64,000 bases of DNA from Novosphingobium lentum NBRC 107847 (GCF_001590965.1 NZ_BCTW01000014.1:62001-126000); one strand, 5' to 3'. Positions 29,251 through 38,487 are shown, numbered from the stretch's first letter. Translations and numbers: made by a program. The notes: a model not told the origin generated them from the sequence alone.

Positions 29251-31910
29251 CCCCAGCCCAGCCCAGACGAGCCACGCCGGACGATCTGCTGAAGCAGGCG
29301 AAGAAGGAAGCGCGCGGCAAGCTCAAGCTGTTTCTCGGCGCCGCGCCGGGCGTGGGCAAGACGTTCGAGATGCTGCGCGAAGGCGCGGAAATGCTGGCAC
29401 AGGGCCAGGACGTGATCGTCGCGCTGGTGGAAACGCACGGCCGCGCCGAGACCGAAAAGCTGGTCGCGCCGTTCGAGGTCTTGCCCCGCAAGGCCATCGC
29501 GCATAGCCCGCACCAGCTGTCCGAACTCGACATCGACGCGGTGATCGCGCGCAAGCCCGCTGTCGCGCTGGTCGATGAATTCGCGCACACCAACGCGCCG
29601 GGCAGCCGCCATCCCAAGCGGTGGCAGGACATCGAGGAGCTGCGCGACGCCGGGATCGACGTGCTGACCACGCTCAACGTCCAGCATGTCGAAAGCCTCA
29701 ACGACGTCGTCGCCGGCCTGACGCGGGTGCGGGTGCGCGAAACGGTGCCCGACGCCTTGCTGGACGACGCCGAGATCGAACTGGTCGATCTGCCGCCCGA
29801 CGAACTGATCGAGCGGCTGAAGGCGGGCAAGGTCTATATCCCGAACGAGGCGACGCGCGCGCTCGGGCATTTCTTCTCCAAGTCCAACCTTTCCGCGCTG
29901 CGCGAACTGGCCTTGCGGCGGGCGGCACAGACGGTCGACCTGCAGATGCTCGAACATGTCCGGCTGGCCGGCGAACCGGGCAACTGGGCGGCGGGCGAGC
30001 GGATCGTCGTCGCGGTGGGTGAACAGCCCGGCGGCGATGCGCTGGTCAGGGCCGCCAAGCGGCTGGCCGATGCGATGCGGGCACCTTGGACGGCGGTGAC
30101 CGTGGAGACACCGCGCAGCGCCATCCTGGGTGGAGACGCGCGCGGGCGCATCGCGGCGGCGCTCAGGCTGGCGTCCGAACTGGGCGCGAGCCTGGCCACC
30201 GTCCCGGCCGCGTCGGTGCTCGACGGCCTGCGCGCCCACATCGTCGAAGCCAGGACGACGGTGGTCGTGATCGGCAAGTCGCAGCGCAGCTGGTGGTTCG
30301 AGCTGCGCCACGGCTCGGTGGTGGACCAGCTGGTGCGCGGGCTGGAGAACGTCGCGATCCACGTGATGCCCACCGTTGTCCCGGCGGGGATCGTTCGGGC
30401 CGAAGCGGGCACCCGGCGGCCGCTCAACATCTCGGGGACCGGCATCGGCCTGTTGCTGGTGGCGCTGACCACGGCCGCCGCGATCCCGCTGGCGCGGCTG
30501 ATCGGGCACAATTCGATCGATCTGCTGTACCTGGTTCCGGTCATCGCGACCGCGGCGCTGTATGGCTTGCGCTCAGGGCTGATCGCCAGTCTGGCCGCGG
30601 CGCTGGCCTACAACTTCTTTTTCCTGCCGCCGATCTACACTTTCACGGTCAGCGATCCGCAGAACGTGATGACGATGCTGGTGCTGACCGGGGTGGCGAT
30701 CTTCGCCAGCCAGCTGGCCGGGCAACTGCGCCGCGAAGCAACCATCGGCGCGCGCACCGCCATCGAAAATGCCGCGATCGCCGCCTTCGGGCAACGGCTG
30801 GCCTCGGTGTCCGACGAAGCGGGCACGGCGGAGGCCGTGTGCGAGGAGGTCGCCAGCCTGCTCGGCGTCACCACGCTGCTCGCCACGCGCACGAATCGCG
30901 AGGTCATCGTCATCGGTGCGACGCCGGCCCATCCCGCGCTCGGCCCGATCGACATTGCCGCAGCCGAATGGGCGTTCGAACGGCAGGACGTGACCGGGCG
31001 TGCCACCGCCACGCTCAATGCCAGCGACTGGCAGTTCCACCCGCTGACGACCTCGCTGGGCGTGCTCGGCGTGCTCGGCATCGCCCGGCCCGACCAGAGC
31101 GAACCGCTGCCCGCCGACCGGCGCATCCTGTTCGCCACGCTGCTCGGCCAGGCCGCGCTGGCCCAGGAACGGATCAAGCTCGATGCCGAGGCGCGCAAGG
31201 TCAGCGCGCTGATCCAGCGCGACGATCTGCGCGCGACGCTGCTGGCCTCGATCGGCCACGACCTCAAGACCCCGCTCACCGCCGTGGTCGCGGCGGCGGA
31301 TGCGCTCGCCGCCCGGTCGGGACCGTCGGCCACCACCGACACGCTGATGGCCGAAGCGCGCAGGCTGCGCCGGGTGTTCGACGATCTGGTCGAGATGACC
31401 CGGATCGAATCGGGTGTGCTGGCGGTCCGCCGCGAAGCGATCGACCTGATCGATGCGGTGGCCGCAGCGGTGCAGGATCTGCGCGCGGAACTCGGCCAGC
31501 GCAAGCTGGTGGTCGATGTGCCGCCGACGCTGCCGCTGGTCGATGCCGATCCGCGCATGCTGCATCACATCCTGATCAACCTGATCGGCAACGCCGCAAA
31601 ATTCACCCCGGCGCACAGCGAGATCCGGATCGAGGCGCGGCGGTCGCCCGACCGGCTGGTGCTGGCGGTGATCGACGACGGGCCCGGCTTGCCCGCCGGC
31701 GGTGAAGCGGCGCTGTTCAACCGCTTCACCCGCGTCGAAGGCGGCGACATGACCGGCGGCACCGGGCTGGGCCTGGCCATCGTCAAGGGATTTGCCGACG
31801 CCATGGGCCTTGCGGTCACCGCCGGCAACCGCGCAGACCGCAGCGGATCGCGGTTCGAGATCGTGTGGCCCGGCTCGCTCATCCGCCGCGCGCCCAAGGA
31901 CGCCGGATGA
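29247..31910 (+). CDS. kdpD: Osmosensitive K(+) channel histidine kinase KdpD
   Basis: Membrane sensor kinase of 887 residues that controls kdp through KdpE. The N-terminal KdpD domain has a Walker-type GAAPGVGKT (31-39) and VDEFAHTNAPGSRHPKRW. A universal-stress-like domain follows, then four membrane spans of the DUF4118 type around 400-500 (LIASLAAALAYNFFFLPPIY) and a GAF-like region. The kinase core has the phosphorylated His in SIGHDLKTPLTA and the ATP site DDGPGL...GGTGLGLAIVKGF. The GTG start overlaps kdpC, and the stop overlaps kdpE. Confidence 0.97.
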   Translation: MTPAQPRRATPDDLLKQAKKEARGKLKLFLGAAPGVGKTFEMLREGAEMLAQGQDVIVALVETHGRAETEKLVAPFEVLPRKAIAHSPHQLSELDIDAVIARKPAVALVDEFAHTNAPGSRHPKRWQDIEELRDAGIDVLTTLNVQHVESLNDVVAGLTRVRVRETVPDALLDDAEIELVDLPPDELIERLKAGKVYIPNEATRALGHFFSKSNLSALRELALRRAAQTVDLQMLEHVRLAGEPGNWAAGERIVVAVGEQPGGDALVRAAKRLADAMRAPWTAVTVETPRSAILGGDARGRIAAALRLASELGASLATVPAASVLDGLRAHIVEARTTVVVIGKSQRSWWFELRHGSVVDQLVRGLENVAIHVMPTVVPAGIVRAEAGTRRPLNISGTGIGLLLVALTTAAAIPLARLIGHNSIDLLYLVPVIATAALYGLRSGLIASLAAALAYNFFFLPPIYTFTVSDPQNVMTMLVLTGVAIFASQLAGQLRREATIGARTAIENAAIAAFGQRLASVSDEAGTAEAVCEEVASLLGVTTLLATRTNREVIVIGATPAHPALGPIDIAAAEWAFERQDVTGRATATLNASDWQFHPLTTSLGVLGVLGIARPDQSEPLPADRRILFATLLGQAALAQERIKLDAEARKVSALIQRDDLRATLLASIGHDLKTPLTAVVAAADALAARSGPSATTDTLMAEARRLRRVFDDLVEMTRIESGVLAVRREAIDLIDAVAAAVQDLRAELGQRKLVVDVPPTLPLVDADPRMLHHILINLIGNAAKFTPAHSEIRIEARRSPDRLVLAVIDDGPGLPAGGEAALFNRFTRVEGGDMTGGTGLGLAIVKGFADAMGLAVTAGNRADRSGSRFEIVWPGSLIRRAPKDAG

Positions 31911-32587
31911 ACGCGCATATCCTGATCGTCGACGACGAGCTGGCGATACGCCGGCTGTTGCGCGGGGCGGTCGAGCGCGCCGGGTTCGCCGTCGCCGAAG
32001 CCGCGACGGCGGGCGAGGCCCTGATCCTGGCCCGGCGCGAAGGGTGCGAGCTGGTGCTGCTCGATCTCGGCTTGCCCGATCGCGACGGGATCGAGCTGGT
32101 CCCGCTGATCAAGGCGATTGATCGCGCGGTGATCGTGCTGACCGCGCGCAACGCAACTTCCGAAAAGGTCGCCGCGCTCGATCTGGGGGCCGACGATTAT
32201 GTGGTCAAGCCGTTCGACACCGACGAACTGCTGGCCCGCATACGGACGGCCTTGCGGCACAAGCTGCCGTTCGCCTCTGCCCACGGCGAGGTCACTGTCG
32301 GGGCCATCTGTGTCGACATCCTCGCCCACCGGGTGACGCGCGACGGCGTCGAGGTCCGGTTGACCCGCAAGGAATTCGCCCTGCTGGCCGAACTGGCCCG
32401 CCATCCGGGCCGCGTGGTGACCCACGCCCAGTTGCTCCGCACGATCTGGGGCGAGGCCCACGTCGACGATGTCGAGTACTTGCGCGTGACCATGCGCGGA
32501 TTGCGGCTCAAGCTGGAAGCCGACCCCGCCGCGCCGGTGCTGCTGCAGAACGAGCCGGGCGTGGGTTACCGGCTGGTCGACAGCTGA
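31907..32587 (+). CDS. kdpE: KDP operon response regulator KdpE
   Basis: An OmpR-type response regulator of 226 residues. The receiver domain has acidic residues in ILIVDDE, the phospho-acceptor aspartate in LVLLDLGLPDRDG, and the lysine in DDYVVKPFDTDELL. The winged-helix domain starts near 125 (VRLTRKEFALLAELARH) and ends GVGYRLV. The ATG at 31907 overlaps the kdpD stop (ATGA). It completes kdpFABCDE in one transcript, so autoregulation is expected. Confidence 0.97.
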   Translation: MNAHILIVDDELAIRRLLRGAVERAGFAVAEAATAGEALILARREGCELVLLDLGLPDRDGIELVPLIKAIDRAVIVLTARNATSEKVAALDLGADDYVVKPFDTDELLARIRTALRHKLPFASAHGEVTVGAICVDILAHRVTRDGVEVRLTRKEFALLAELARHPGRVVTHAQLLRTIWGEAHVDDVEYLRVTMRGLRLKLEADPAAPVLLQNEPGVGYRLVDS

Positions 32588-32594
32588 GGCGCGC

Positions 32595-33014
32595 CTACCA
32601 GCTGCCGGTGTTTGCCATGCTGGCCCACGGCTCTGCCGGCGGCAGGTGGCCATCCTGCAGCAGTTCGACCGAAATTCCATCGGGCGAGCGCACGAACGCC
32701 ATGTGGCCGTCGCGCGGGGGGCGGTTGATGACCACGCCAGCGTCCATCAGCCGCTGGCAGGTTTGGTAGATGTTGTCGACGCGGTAGGCCAAGTGCCCGA
32801 AATTGCGGCCGCCGCTGTAGTCTTCCGGGTCCCAGTTGTGCGTCAGTTCGACCTCGGCGATCCCGTCCTGGCCCGGCGCGGCGAGGAAGATCAGCGTGAA
32901 CCGCCCCTTCTCGCTATCGAACCGGCGCACTTCCTCCAGACCGATCAGCTTGAAGAAACGGATCGTCGCATCGGGATCGGTCACCCGGATCATGGTGTGG
33001 AGGAACTTGGTCAC
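32595..33014 (-). CDS. gloA: Lactoylglutathione lyase (glyoxalase I)
   Basis: Converts the methylglyoxal-glutathione hemithioacetal to lactoylglutathione. The 139-residue protein has two glyoxalase half-folds. Metal-ligand regions are FLHTMIRVTDPD (His), EVELTHNWD (Glu), FGHLAYRVDNIY (His) and DGISVELLQDG (Glu). It converges with kdpE, with 7 bp between the stops, and diverges from the phosphoesterase gene. Confidence 0.93.
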   Translation of the reverse strand: MTKFLHTMIRVTDPDATIRFFKLIGLEEVRRFDSEKGRFTLIFLAAPGQDGIAEVELTHNWDPEDYSGGRNFGHLAYRVDNIYQTCQRLMDAGVVINRPPRDGHMAFVRSPDGISVELLQDGHLPPAEPWASMANTGSW

Positions 33015-33182
33015 GGCGGGTCTTTCCTGACGGCGATGGGATGAGCGCTTGCAACGGGTTCATCGCCGGTTAGCCAATTCAATGCAACAATCGCGCGCCG
33101 CAGTCGGCTTGCCGGCCGCAAGGCCACTCACTATAGGCACGTTCCGGAACCGGGTCTCCAGTCCGGTCGTGATCGCAAAACG

Positions 33183-34001
33183 ATGATCAACAAACTTCGC
33201 GCCCTTTTCACGCGGTCGTCCGCCCCCGTCCTCGCTGCCGAGGTGCCCGCGGGTCAGCGCGTCTATGCGGTGGGTGACATCCACGGGCGGCGCGATCTGT
33301 TCGATGAACTGATCGCCATGGTCGAGGCGGACGATGCGGCGCGCGGGCCGGCCGACACCACGATCGTGCTGCTGGGCGACCTGGTCGATCGCGGACCCGA
33401 CAGCGCCGGGGTGATCGCCGCCGCACGCGACCTTGGCCGGCGGCGCGCGGTGCGGACCATCGCGGGCAACCACGAGGAAATGTTCATCGGCAGCTTCAAG
33501 CGCGACGAAGTGCTGCGCCACTTCCTGCTCCACGGCGGCAAGGAAACGCTGCTGAGCTACCCGATCGAGCGCGAGGAATACGATCGCGCCACGCTGGGCG
33601 AACTGCGCAAGCTGATGCCCGGTTTCGTGCCCGCCGAAGACATGGAATTCATCGCGGCGATGGAAGACCAGGTGCTGATCGGCGATTACCTGTTCGTCCA
33701 CGCCGGCATCCGCCCCGGTGTGCCGCTGGACCAGCAGCACAAGGCCGACTTGCGCTGGATCCGCAGCGAGTTCCTCGAAGACCGGACCGACCACGGCTGC
33801 ATCGTGGTGCACGGCCACACCATCACCGACGATGTCGTGCAGCGCGCCAACCGCATCGGCATTGACACCGGCGCCTATGCCTCGGGCCGGTTGACCGCGG
33901 TCGGGCTGGAAGGCGCAGGACGCTGGTTCCTCTCGACCGAACCGCCGCCCGCCGGGGACGACGACGATGGAGACGAAAACGAGATGCCAGGGGGCCTGTA
34001 A
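33183..34001 (+). CDS. Metallophosphoesterase, serine/threonine phosphatase type
   Basis: A 272-residue calcineurin-like phosphoesterase. All metal-site motifs are present: AVGDIHGRRDLFDEL, LLGDLVDRGPDS, TIAGNHEEM, FVHAGIRPG and VVHGHTIT. The PP2A/ApaH-like group includes protein phosphatases and diadenosine tetraphosphate hydrolases, so the substrate is open. The C-terminal 25 residues are acidic (DDDDGDENE). The last codons (encoding MPGGL) and the stop overlap the 3' arm of RNase P RNA on the other strand. Confidence 0.88.
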   Translation: MINKLRALFTRSSAPVLAAEVPAGQRVYAVGDIHGRRDLFDELIAMVEADDAARGPADTTIVLLGDLVDRGPDSAGVIAAARDLGRRRAVRTIAGNHEEMFIGSFKRDEVLRHFLLHGGKETLLSYPIEREEYDRATLGELRKLMPGFVPAEDMEFIAAMEDQVLIGDYLFVHAGIRPGVPLDQQHKADLRWIRSEFLEDRTDHGCIVVHGHTITDDVVQRANRIGIDTGAYASGRLTAVGLEGAGRWFLSTEPPPAGDDDDGDENEMPGGL

Positions 34002-34425
34002 GCCGGGTTCTGTGACGCCGCCCGTTTCCCTTGCGGGACGGCAGCGGCGCCGGCAGCCATTCCTCTAGGCGATGCCTTGCGGCAACGCTCCAGCAACCAA
34101 CCCGGGCGGTCGTCGATCTTGCGATCGGGGTGCGAAACACACCCGCCTCTCCTTGCGGAAAAGCCCGCCGCCCCTATTCGGTCTTGCTCCGGGTGGGGTT
34201 TACCATGCCGGTTCCGTTGCCGGTCCCGCGGTGCGCTCTTGCCGCACCCTTTCACCCTTGCTGCCCCCGCCGGAGCGGGGGTTAGCGGTCTGCTCTCTGT
34301 GGCACTTTCCCTAAGCCGGCACCGAAATGCCGACCCGGCGGGCGTTACCCGCCACCCTTGTTTCGTGGAGCCCGGACTTTCCTCGGCATTGCTTGCGCAA
34401 TGACGCGGCTGCCCGGCCCCCTGGC
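33986..34425 (-). ncRNA. rnpB: RNase P RNA, bacterial class A
   Basis: Catalytic RNA that matures tRNA 5' ends. The conserved 5' motif GAGGAAAGTCCGGGCTCC reads on the minus strand at 34384-34367, and the 3' conserved ACAGAACCCGGCTTA at 34013-33999. The ends are set by the P1 helix: GCCAGGGGGCC (34425-34415) pairs perfectly with GGCCCCCTGGC (33996-33986), giving about 440 nt. The middle carries several strong hairpins of the specificity domain. The 3' end lies inside the convergent phosphoesterase gene. Confidence 0.95.
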
Positions 34426-34463
34426 GCACCGCGCATAGCACCATGCGCCAGAAAGGAAACGCC

Positions 34464-35168
34464 TCACCTTGCCTGCCCCATGTCGCGCTGCAGCAGCAGT
34501 TCGAACAGCATCGCGCCGATCTGGCCATCGGGTTCCCCGGCGATCTTGTGCGGGCGCCAGCGCCGCTCGAACGCGCGGATCGCGGCGTGGCCATCGGAGA
34601 TGTCGTAGCCGAACCGTTCGAGCGCGAGGAAGAACGCGCTGTCGTTGTCATAGACCAGCCGCATGCGCGGCTTGGGCACGGGCAGCGCCAGGTGGTGGCG
34701 CGCCAGCAGCGGCCAGTCGAACAGTTCGCCCGGGTCGTCCTTGCGCGCCGGGGCCACGTCCGAATGCCCGACCACGTTGGCGCGCGGGATGTCGTGCCGG
34801 TCGACGATCGCGGCGAGCAGCGGCAATAGCGCGTCCATCTGCGCCTCGGGGAACTCGCGGTAGCCCCATTCATGCCCCGGATTGACCAGTTCAATGCCGA
34901 TGCTGGCCGAATTGACGTCCGAAATGCCGCGCCAGAAGCTGCGCCCGGCGTGCCACGCGCGCTTGTCCTCGGGCACCAGCCGCACCACGCAGCCGTCTTC
35001 GTGGATGATGTAGTGCGCGCTGACCTGCGCTGCCGGATCGACCAGTCGCGCCTCGGCTTCCGCGCCGGTCTGCATGCCGGTGTAGTGGAGCACGAGCATC
35101 GTCACCGGCAGCGTCCGCTCGTTCCAGTTGGGCGAGAGGTTTTCGCGGGTGACGAGTTCGTCGTCCAT
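34464..35168 (-). CDS. ampD: N-acetylmuramoyl-L-alanine amidase, AmpD type
   Basis: A zinc amidase (Amidase_2 fold) of 234 residues that cleaves anhydro-muropeptides during wall recycling. Zinc ligands and catalytic residues appear in LVLHYTGMQ, AWHAGRS and VVGHSDVAPARKDDPG. A C-terminal region of about 80 residues resembles a peptidoglycan-binding helical domain (FGYDISDGHAAIRAFERRWRP). There is no signal peptide, so it should act in the cytoplasm. It lies 6 bp downstream of chpT. Confidence 0.92.
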   Translation of the reverse strand: MDDELVTRENLSPNWNERTLPVTMLVLHYTGMQTGAEAEARLVDPAAQVSAHYIIHEDGCVVRLVPEDKRAWHAGRSFWRGISDVNSASIGIELVNPGHEWGYREFPEAQMDALLPLLAAIVDRHDIPRANVVGHSDVAPARKDDPGELFDWPLLARHHLALPVPKPRMRLVYDNDSAFFLALERFGYDISDGHAAIRAFERRWRPHKIAGEPDGQIGAMLFELLLQRDMGQAR

Positions 35169-35174
35169 GGCGGG

Positions 35175-35831
35175 TCAGCCGACCGGAAGCACCGCGCCCA
35201 TCACCAGCGCATCGGCGGTCACCGCAAACTGGATGCCCCCGCCCAGGCTGGAGGCAAGCTGGTGGACCATCGCGGCGGCGGCGGTGCGGCTGGACAACTC
35301 CTCGACCGGCAACGATCCGTCGAGCGCGGCGCCGATCGTGGGATCGAACGCGATGCGCGGGCCGGCGGCGCGGATCGCGATCTCGCTGGCGCCGCTGCGC
35401 TGTTCGGCGGCGATGTCGAGCGTACCGCCGCGCACCAGCGACTCGATGCCGATCAGCGCGAGGTTGAGCAGCGTCTTGACCGCAGGCTTGGGCAGGCTGT
35501 CGCAGCCCAGCGACCAGTTGACCTCGATGCGCCGGGCGTTGCCGACCAGCGCGTCGACCAGCGCGCGCGGTTCGGCCACCGGCACCATATCGCCAAAGCC
35601 GCCCGCCGCGCCGAACGCGAGGCGGAAGAACTTGAGCTTGTCGGCGGAAATCCGCGCGCTTTGCTCGAGCAGTTCGAAGCAGCGCTTGCGCATCTCGGGG
35701 TCCTTTTCCTCGGCCAGCAGCTCAAGCCCGTTGGAGAGCGCGCCGACCGGGCTCAGCATGTCGTGGCACAGCCGCGAACAGAGCAGGCTCGCCAGATCGA
35801 GCGAAGAGGTGGTGAGCGTGGCAGTGGTCAT
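35175..35831 (-). CDS. chpT: Histidine phosphotransferase ChpT
   Basis: Phosphorelay protein that carries phosphate from CckA to CtrA and CpdR in the alphaproteobacterial cell-cycle pathway. The 218-residue protein has the family N-terminus LASLLCSRLCHDMLSPVGALSNG, with the phosphorylated His near residue 23. Its C-terminal half is a degenerate ATPase-like fold with LSSRTAAAAMVHQLASSLGG. Such genes are confined to alphaproteobacteria. The ATG at 35831 is preferred. It precedes ampD by 6 bp. Confidence 0.9.
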   Translation of the reverse strand: MTTATLTTSSLDLASLLCSRLCHDMLSPVGALSNGLELLAEEKDPEMRKRCFELLEQSARISADKLKFFRLAFGAAGGFGDMVPVAEPRALVDALVGNARRIEVNWSLGCDSLPKPAVKTLLNLALIGIESLVRGGTLDIAAEQRSGASEIAIRAAGPRIAFDPTIGAALDGSLPVEELSSRTAAAAMVHQLASSLGGGIQFAVTADALVMGAVLPVG

Positions 35832-35930
35832 GTTCAGGATTCCGGCCTTTTTTCTGGCGAAGTTGACGATGTTTACACGCCTTGGCGCACAATCACCCCC
35901 TTTTCCCTGCGGCGCACCGCCCGAATGCCC

Positions 35931-36353
35931 TTAGTTATCCACGATCGTGTAGAAAAGTGGTTCGAAGCCGTGGGCGGTATCGCGCCAGCACCCGACCCGG
36001 CCGCCGGCGATGATCGCCCAGACCCGGCCATCGCCGCTGGCCATCGTCGCATCGCACGGCGACGGATCGCGCCGCCCGTTGGGGTGCGAATGGTAAAAGC
36101 CGGCCAGCACCGGTCCGCCCGATCGCGCGGCGCGGTGCGCGCCCAGCAGCGCCGCCGGATCGATTTCGAAGCTTTCGTGCGGGGTGGCGGAAACATTCGC
36201 TGTCGGGACCAGTGCGGTCACGCGGCCCGGATCGGCCGCTTGCGCCAGCAGCAGCCCGCAACATTCGAGCGGAGCCGCGCGCTGCGCTTCTGCCAGCAGG
36301 CGTTCGAAAACATCGCCCGCCAGTGCAATTCCCGTCGCATCCAATCTTGTCAT
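35931..36353 (-). CDS. JAMM/Mov34 metalloprotease (M67 family)
   Basis: A 140-residue single-domain JAB protein. The zinc signature is complete: an upstream glutamate in APLECCGLLL, then FYHSHPNGRRDPSPCD, which matches E...HxHP...S..D. Bacterial members trim sulfur-carrier or ubiquitin-like proteins or act as stand-alone isopeptidases; no carrier gene is nearby. The ATG at 36353, with GGAG 9 bp upstream, overlaps the divergent ATG of the next gene (CATG), so the two share a very tight or overlapping promoter region. Confidence 0.85.
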   Translation of the reverse strand: MTRLDATGIALAGDVFERLLAEAQRAAPLECCGLLLAQAADPGRVTALVPTANVSATPHESFEIDPAALLGAHRAARSGGPVLAGFYHSHPNGRRDPSPCDATMASGDGRVWAIIAGGRVGCWRDTAHGFEPLFYTIVDN

Positions 36354-36381
36354 GCCCGACTCCGTCCCCATCTTCCCTAGC

Positions 36382-37353
36382 ATGGGGGGCCATGGCGAAA
36401 ACATCCTTGCCGGCGTGATCGCCAGCGACGCAGCGCGGCTGGACAAGGCGCTGGCCGACGCCAGCGGCCTGTCGCGCGAACGCGTCAAGGCGCTGCTCGA
36501 CGACGGGCGCGTGCGGATCGACGGCAAAGTGCCCGTGCAGGCATCGGCCAAGGTCGCCGCCGGATCGGCCTGGTCGATCGCCATCCCGCACGTGACCACC
36601 GCCACCGCCGTGGCGCAGGACATCCCGCTCGTCATCGCGTTCGAGGACGAGCACCTCGTGGTGGTGGACAAGCCCGCCGGGCTGGTGGTGCACCCTGCCG
36701 CCGGCAACCTCGACGGGACGCTGGTCAACGCGCTGCTGCATCATTGCCGGGGCCAGCTTTCGGGCATCGGCGGAGTCGCGCGGCCCGGGATCGTCCATCG
36801 CATCGACAAGGACACCTCGGGCCTGCTGGTGGTGGCCAAGAGCGATGCCGCGCACGAAGGCCTGGCCCGCCAGTTTGCCGACCATTCGATCACCCGCGCT
36901 TACCTTGCCGTCACCGGCGGCCAGCCGATGCCGCCTGCAGGCACGATTCGCGGCGCGATCGCCCGGTCCGTCCACGATCGCAAGAAAATGGCGCTGGTCG
37001 ATGCCCGCGACGGCAAGGGCGAAGGGCGCGGCAAGCATGCGGTGACCCACTACCGCACGCTGCAACGGCTCGACGGCGCGGCGCTGATCGAGTGCCGGCT
37101 CGAAACGGGTAGGACTCACCAGGTGCGCGTTCACCTTGCGTCAATTGGCCATCCGCTATTGGGAGACCCTGTCTATGGACGCGCACCCTCCCCAATCCGG
37201 CCGATTCTCGCCAGGCTCGGCTTCCGACGCCAGGCGCTGCACGCAGCGCAGCTGGGGTTCATCCACCCGATCACCGGCGCGCCTGTTCTTTTTTCCAGCC
37301 CGACGCCGGTCGATATAGGGGAACTGATCGTCGAACTGGGGGGTTCAAGCTGA
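36382..37353 (+). CDS. rluD: RluA-family 23S rRNA pseudouridine synthase
   Basis: Isomerises uridine to pseudouridine in rRNA. It has an N-terminal S4 RNA-binding domain (RLDKALADASGLSRERVKALL) and a catalytic domain with the aspartate motif HRIDKDTSGLLVVAK. The ending RTHQVRVHLASIGHPLLGDPVYG is also diagnostic. RluD (helix 69) is the likeliest role, though other RluA members are not excluded. The ATG at 36382 gives 323 residues. An in-frame ATG at 36352 adds ten residues and overlaps the divergent JAMM start. Neither has a clear ribosome-binding site. Confidence 0.9.
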   Translation: MGGHGENILAGVIASDAARLDKALADASGLSRERVKALLDDGRVRIDGKVPVQASAKVAAGSAWSIAIPHVTTATAVAQDIPLVIAFEDEHLVVVDKPAGLVVHPAAGNLDGTLVNALLHHCRGQLSGIGGVARPGIVHRIDKDTSGLLVVAKSDAAHEGLARQFADHSITRAYLAVTGGQPMPPAGTIRGAIARSVHDRKKMALVDARDGKGEGRGKHAVTHYRTLQRLDGAALIECRLETGRTHQVRVHLASIGHPLLGDPVYGRAPSPIRPILARLGFRRQALHAAQLGFIHPITGAPVLFSSPTPVDIGELIVELGGSS

Positions 37354-37466
37354 TGCTCGCGCGCTACAACAAATGATGTGTGGTCCCACCGCACGATGCC
37401 CGGGTAGGGGTTAATGCTCCAGGGGTCGACGCAACGGGTTCCGACGCGACGAAAGGAAGTGTTCAG

Positions 37467-38372
37467 GTGAGTAACCAGAGAAATGCGCTGTCCGTCCCCG
37501 CGCTGGGTGGCGAAGCCAGCCTCAATCGCTACATGTCCGAGATCCGCAAGTTTCCGGTGCTGAAGCCCGAGCAGGAATACATGCTCGCCAAGCGCTATCA
37601 GGAACATGGCGATCCCGAAGCCGCCGCACAACTGGTGACCAGCCATCTGCGACTCGTGGCGAAGATCGCCATGGGCTATCGCGGCTATGGCCTGCCGGTG
37701 AGCGAGCTGATTTCCGAAGGCAACATCGGCCTGATGCAGGGCGTCAAGAAGTTCGAGCCCGATCGCGGGTTCCGGCTGGCGACGTATGCGATGTGGTGGA
37801 TCAAGGCCTCGATCCAGGAGTTCATCCTGCGCTCGTGGAGCCTGGTGAAAATGGGCACCACCGCCGCGCAGAAGAAGCTGTTCTTCAACCTGCGGCGGAT
37901 GAAGAAGAACCTCGAGGCGTTCGAGGATACCGATCTTCACCCCGACGACGTGCTGAAGATCGCGACCACGCTGGGCGTGCCCCAGCAGGAAGTGGTCAAC
38001 ATGAACCGGCGCATGATGATGGGCGGCGATGCCTCGCTCAACGTCCCCATGCGCGAGGACGGCGACGGCACGTGGCAGGATTGGCTGGTCGATGATCGCC
38101 CGCTGCAGGACCAGACCGTGGCCGATGCCGAGGAAGCCACCGTGCGCCACGAAATGCTGGTGGAAGCGATGGAAGGCCTCAACGACCGCGAGAAGCACAT
38201 CCTCACCGATCGCCGCCTGGTCGATGATCCCAAGACGCTCGAGGAACTGAGCCAGGTCTACAACGTCAGCCGCGAACGCGTCCGCCAGATCGAGGTGCGC
38301 GCGTTCGAGAAGCTGCAGAAGGCGATGCAGCGCATCGCCGGCGAACGGCGCCTGCTGCCCGCGATGGCGTGA
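37467..38372 (+). CDS. rpoH: RNA polymerase sigma-32 (heat-shock) factor
   Basis: Directs transcription of heat-shock genes. The 301-residue protein starts at a GTG (37467) behind GAAAGGAAG. Region 2 is complete (LVAKIAMGYRGYGLPVSEL, FRLATYAMWWIKASIQEFI). The RpoH box is present as AAQKKLFFNLRR, which separates it from RpoD. Region 4 ends the protein (TLEELSQVYNVSRERVRQIE). Alphaproteobacteria often have more than one RpoH. A hairpin-rich repeat follows the stop. Confidence 0.96.
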   Translation: MSNQRNALSVPALGGEASLNRYMSEIRKFPVLKPEQEYMLAKRYQEHGDPEAAAQLVTSHLRLVAKIAMGYRGYGLPVSELISEGNIGLMQGVKKFEPDRGFRLATYAMWWIKASIQEFILRSWSLVKMGTTAAQKKLFFNLRRMKKNLEAFEDTDLHPDDVLKIATTLGVPQQEVVNMNRRMMMGGDASLNVPMREDGDGTWQDWLVDDRPLQDQTVADAEEATVRHEMLVEAMEGLNDREKHILTDRRLVDDPKTLEELSQVYNVSRERVRQIEVRAFEKLQKAMQRIAGERRLLPAMA

Positions 38373-38382
38373 TCTGCCACTT

Positions 38383-38482
38383 GCTCCCCTCCTCTTCAGG
38401 GGAGGGGTCGGGGGTGGGGTCTTTCCGCATCCGCCACGTTTTCAAGTCACCACCCCAACCCCTCCTCTGACGAGGAGGGGCC
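38383..38482. repeat. Long imperfect inverted repeat between convergent genes
   Basis: A left block (38383-38422, CCCCTCCTCTTCAGGGGAGGGG then TCGGGGGTGGGG) and a right block (38449-38482, CACCACCCCAACCCCTCCTC...GAGGAGGGG) are near-complementary, and each also folds on itself. It fills the gap between the rpoH stop and the stop of the convergent outer-membrane gene, and may end both transcripts. A related but shorter element is at 46197-46251. Confidence 0.8.
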
Positions 38483-38487
38483 AGAAC

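Noticed and set aside
33183..34440. Short open frames across 34031-34403
   Set aside because: They fall in RNase P RNA, whose conserved motifs and P1 helix are clear.
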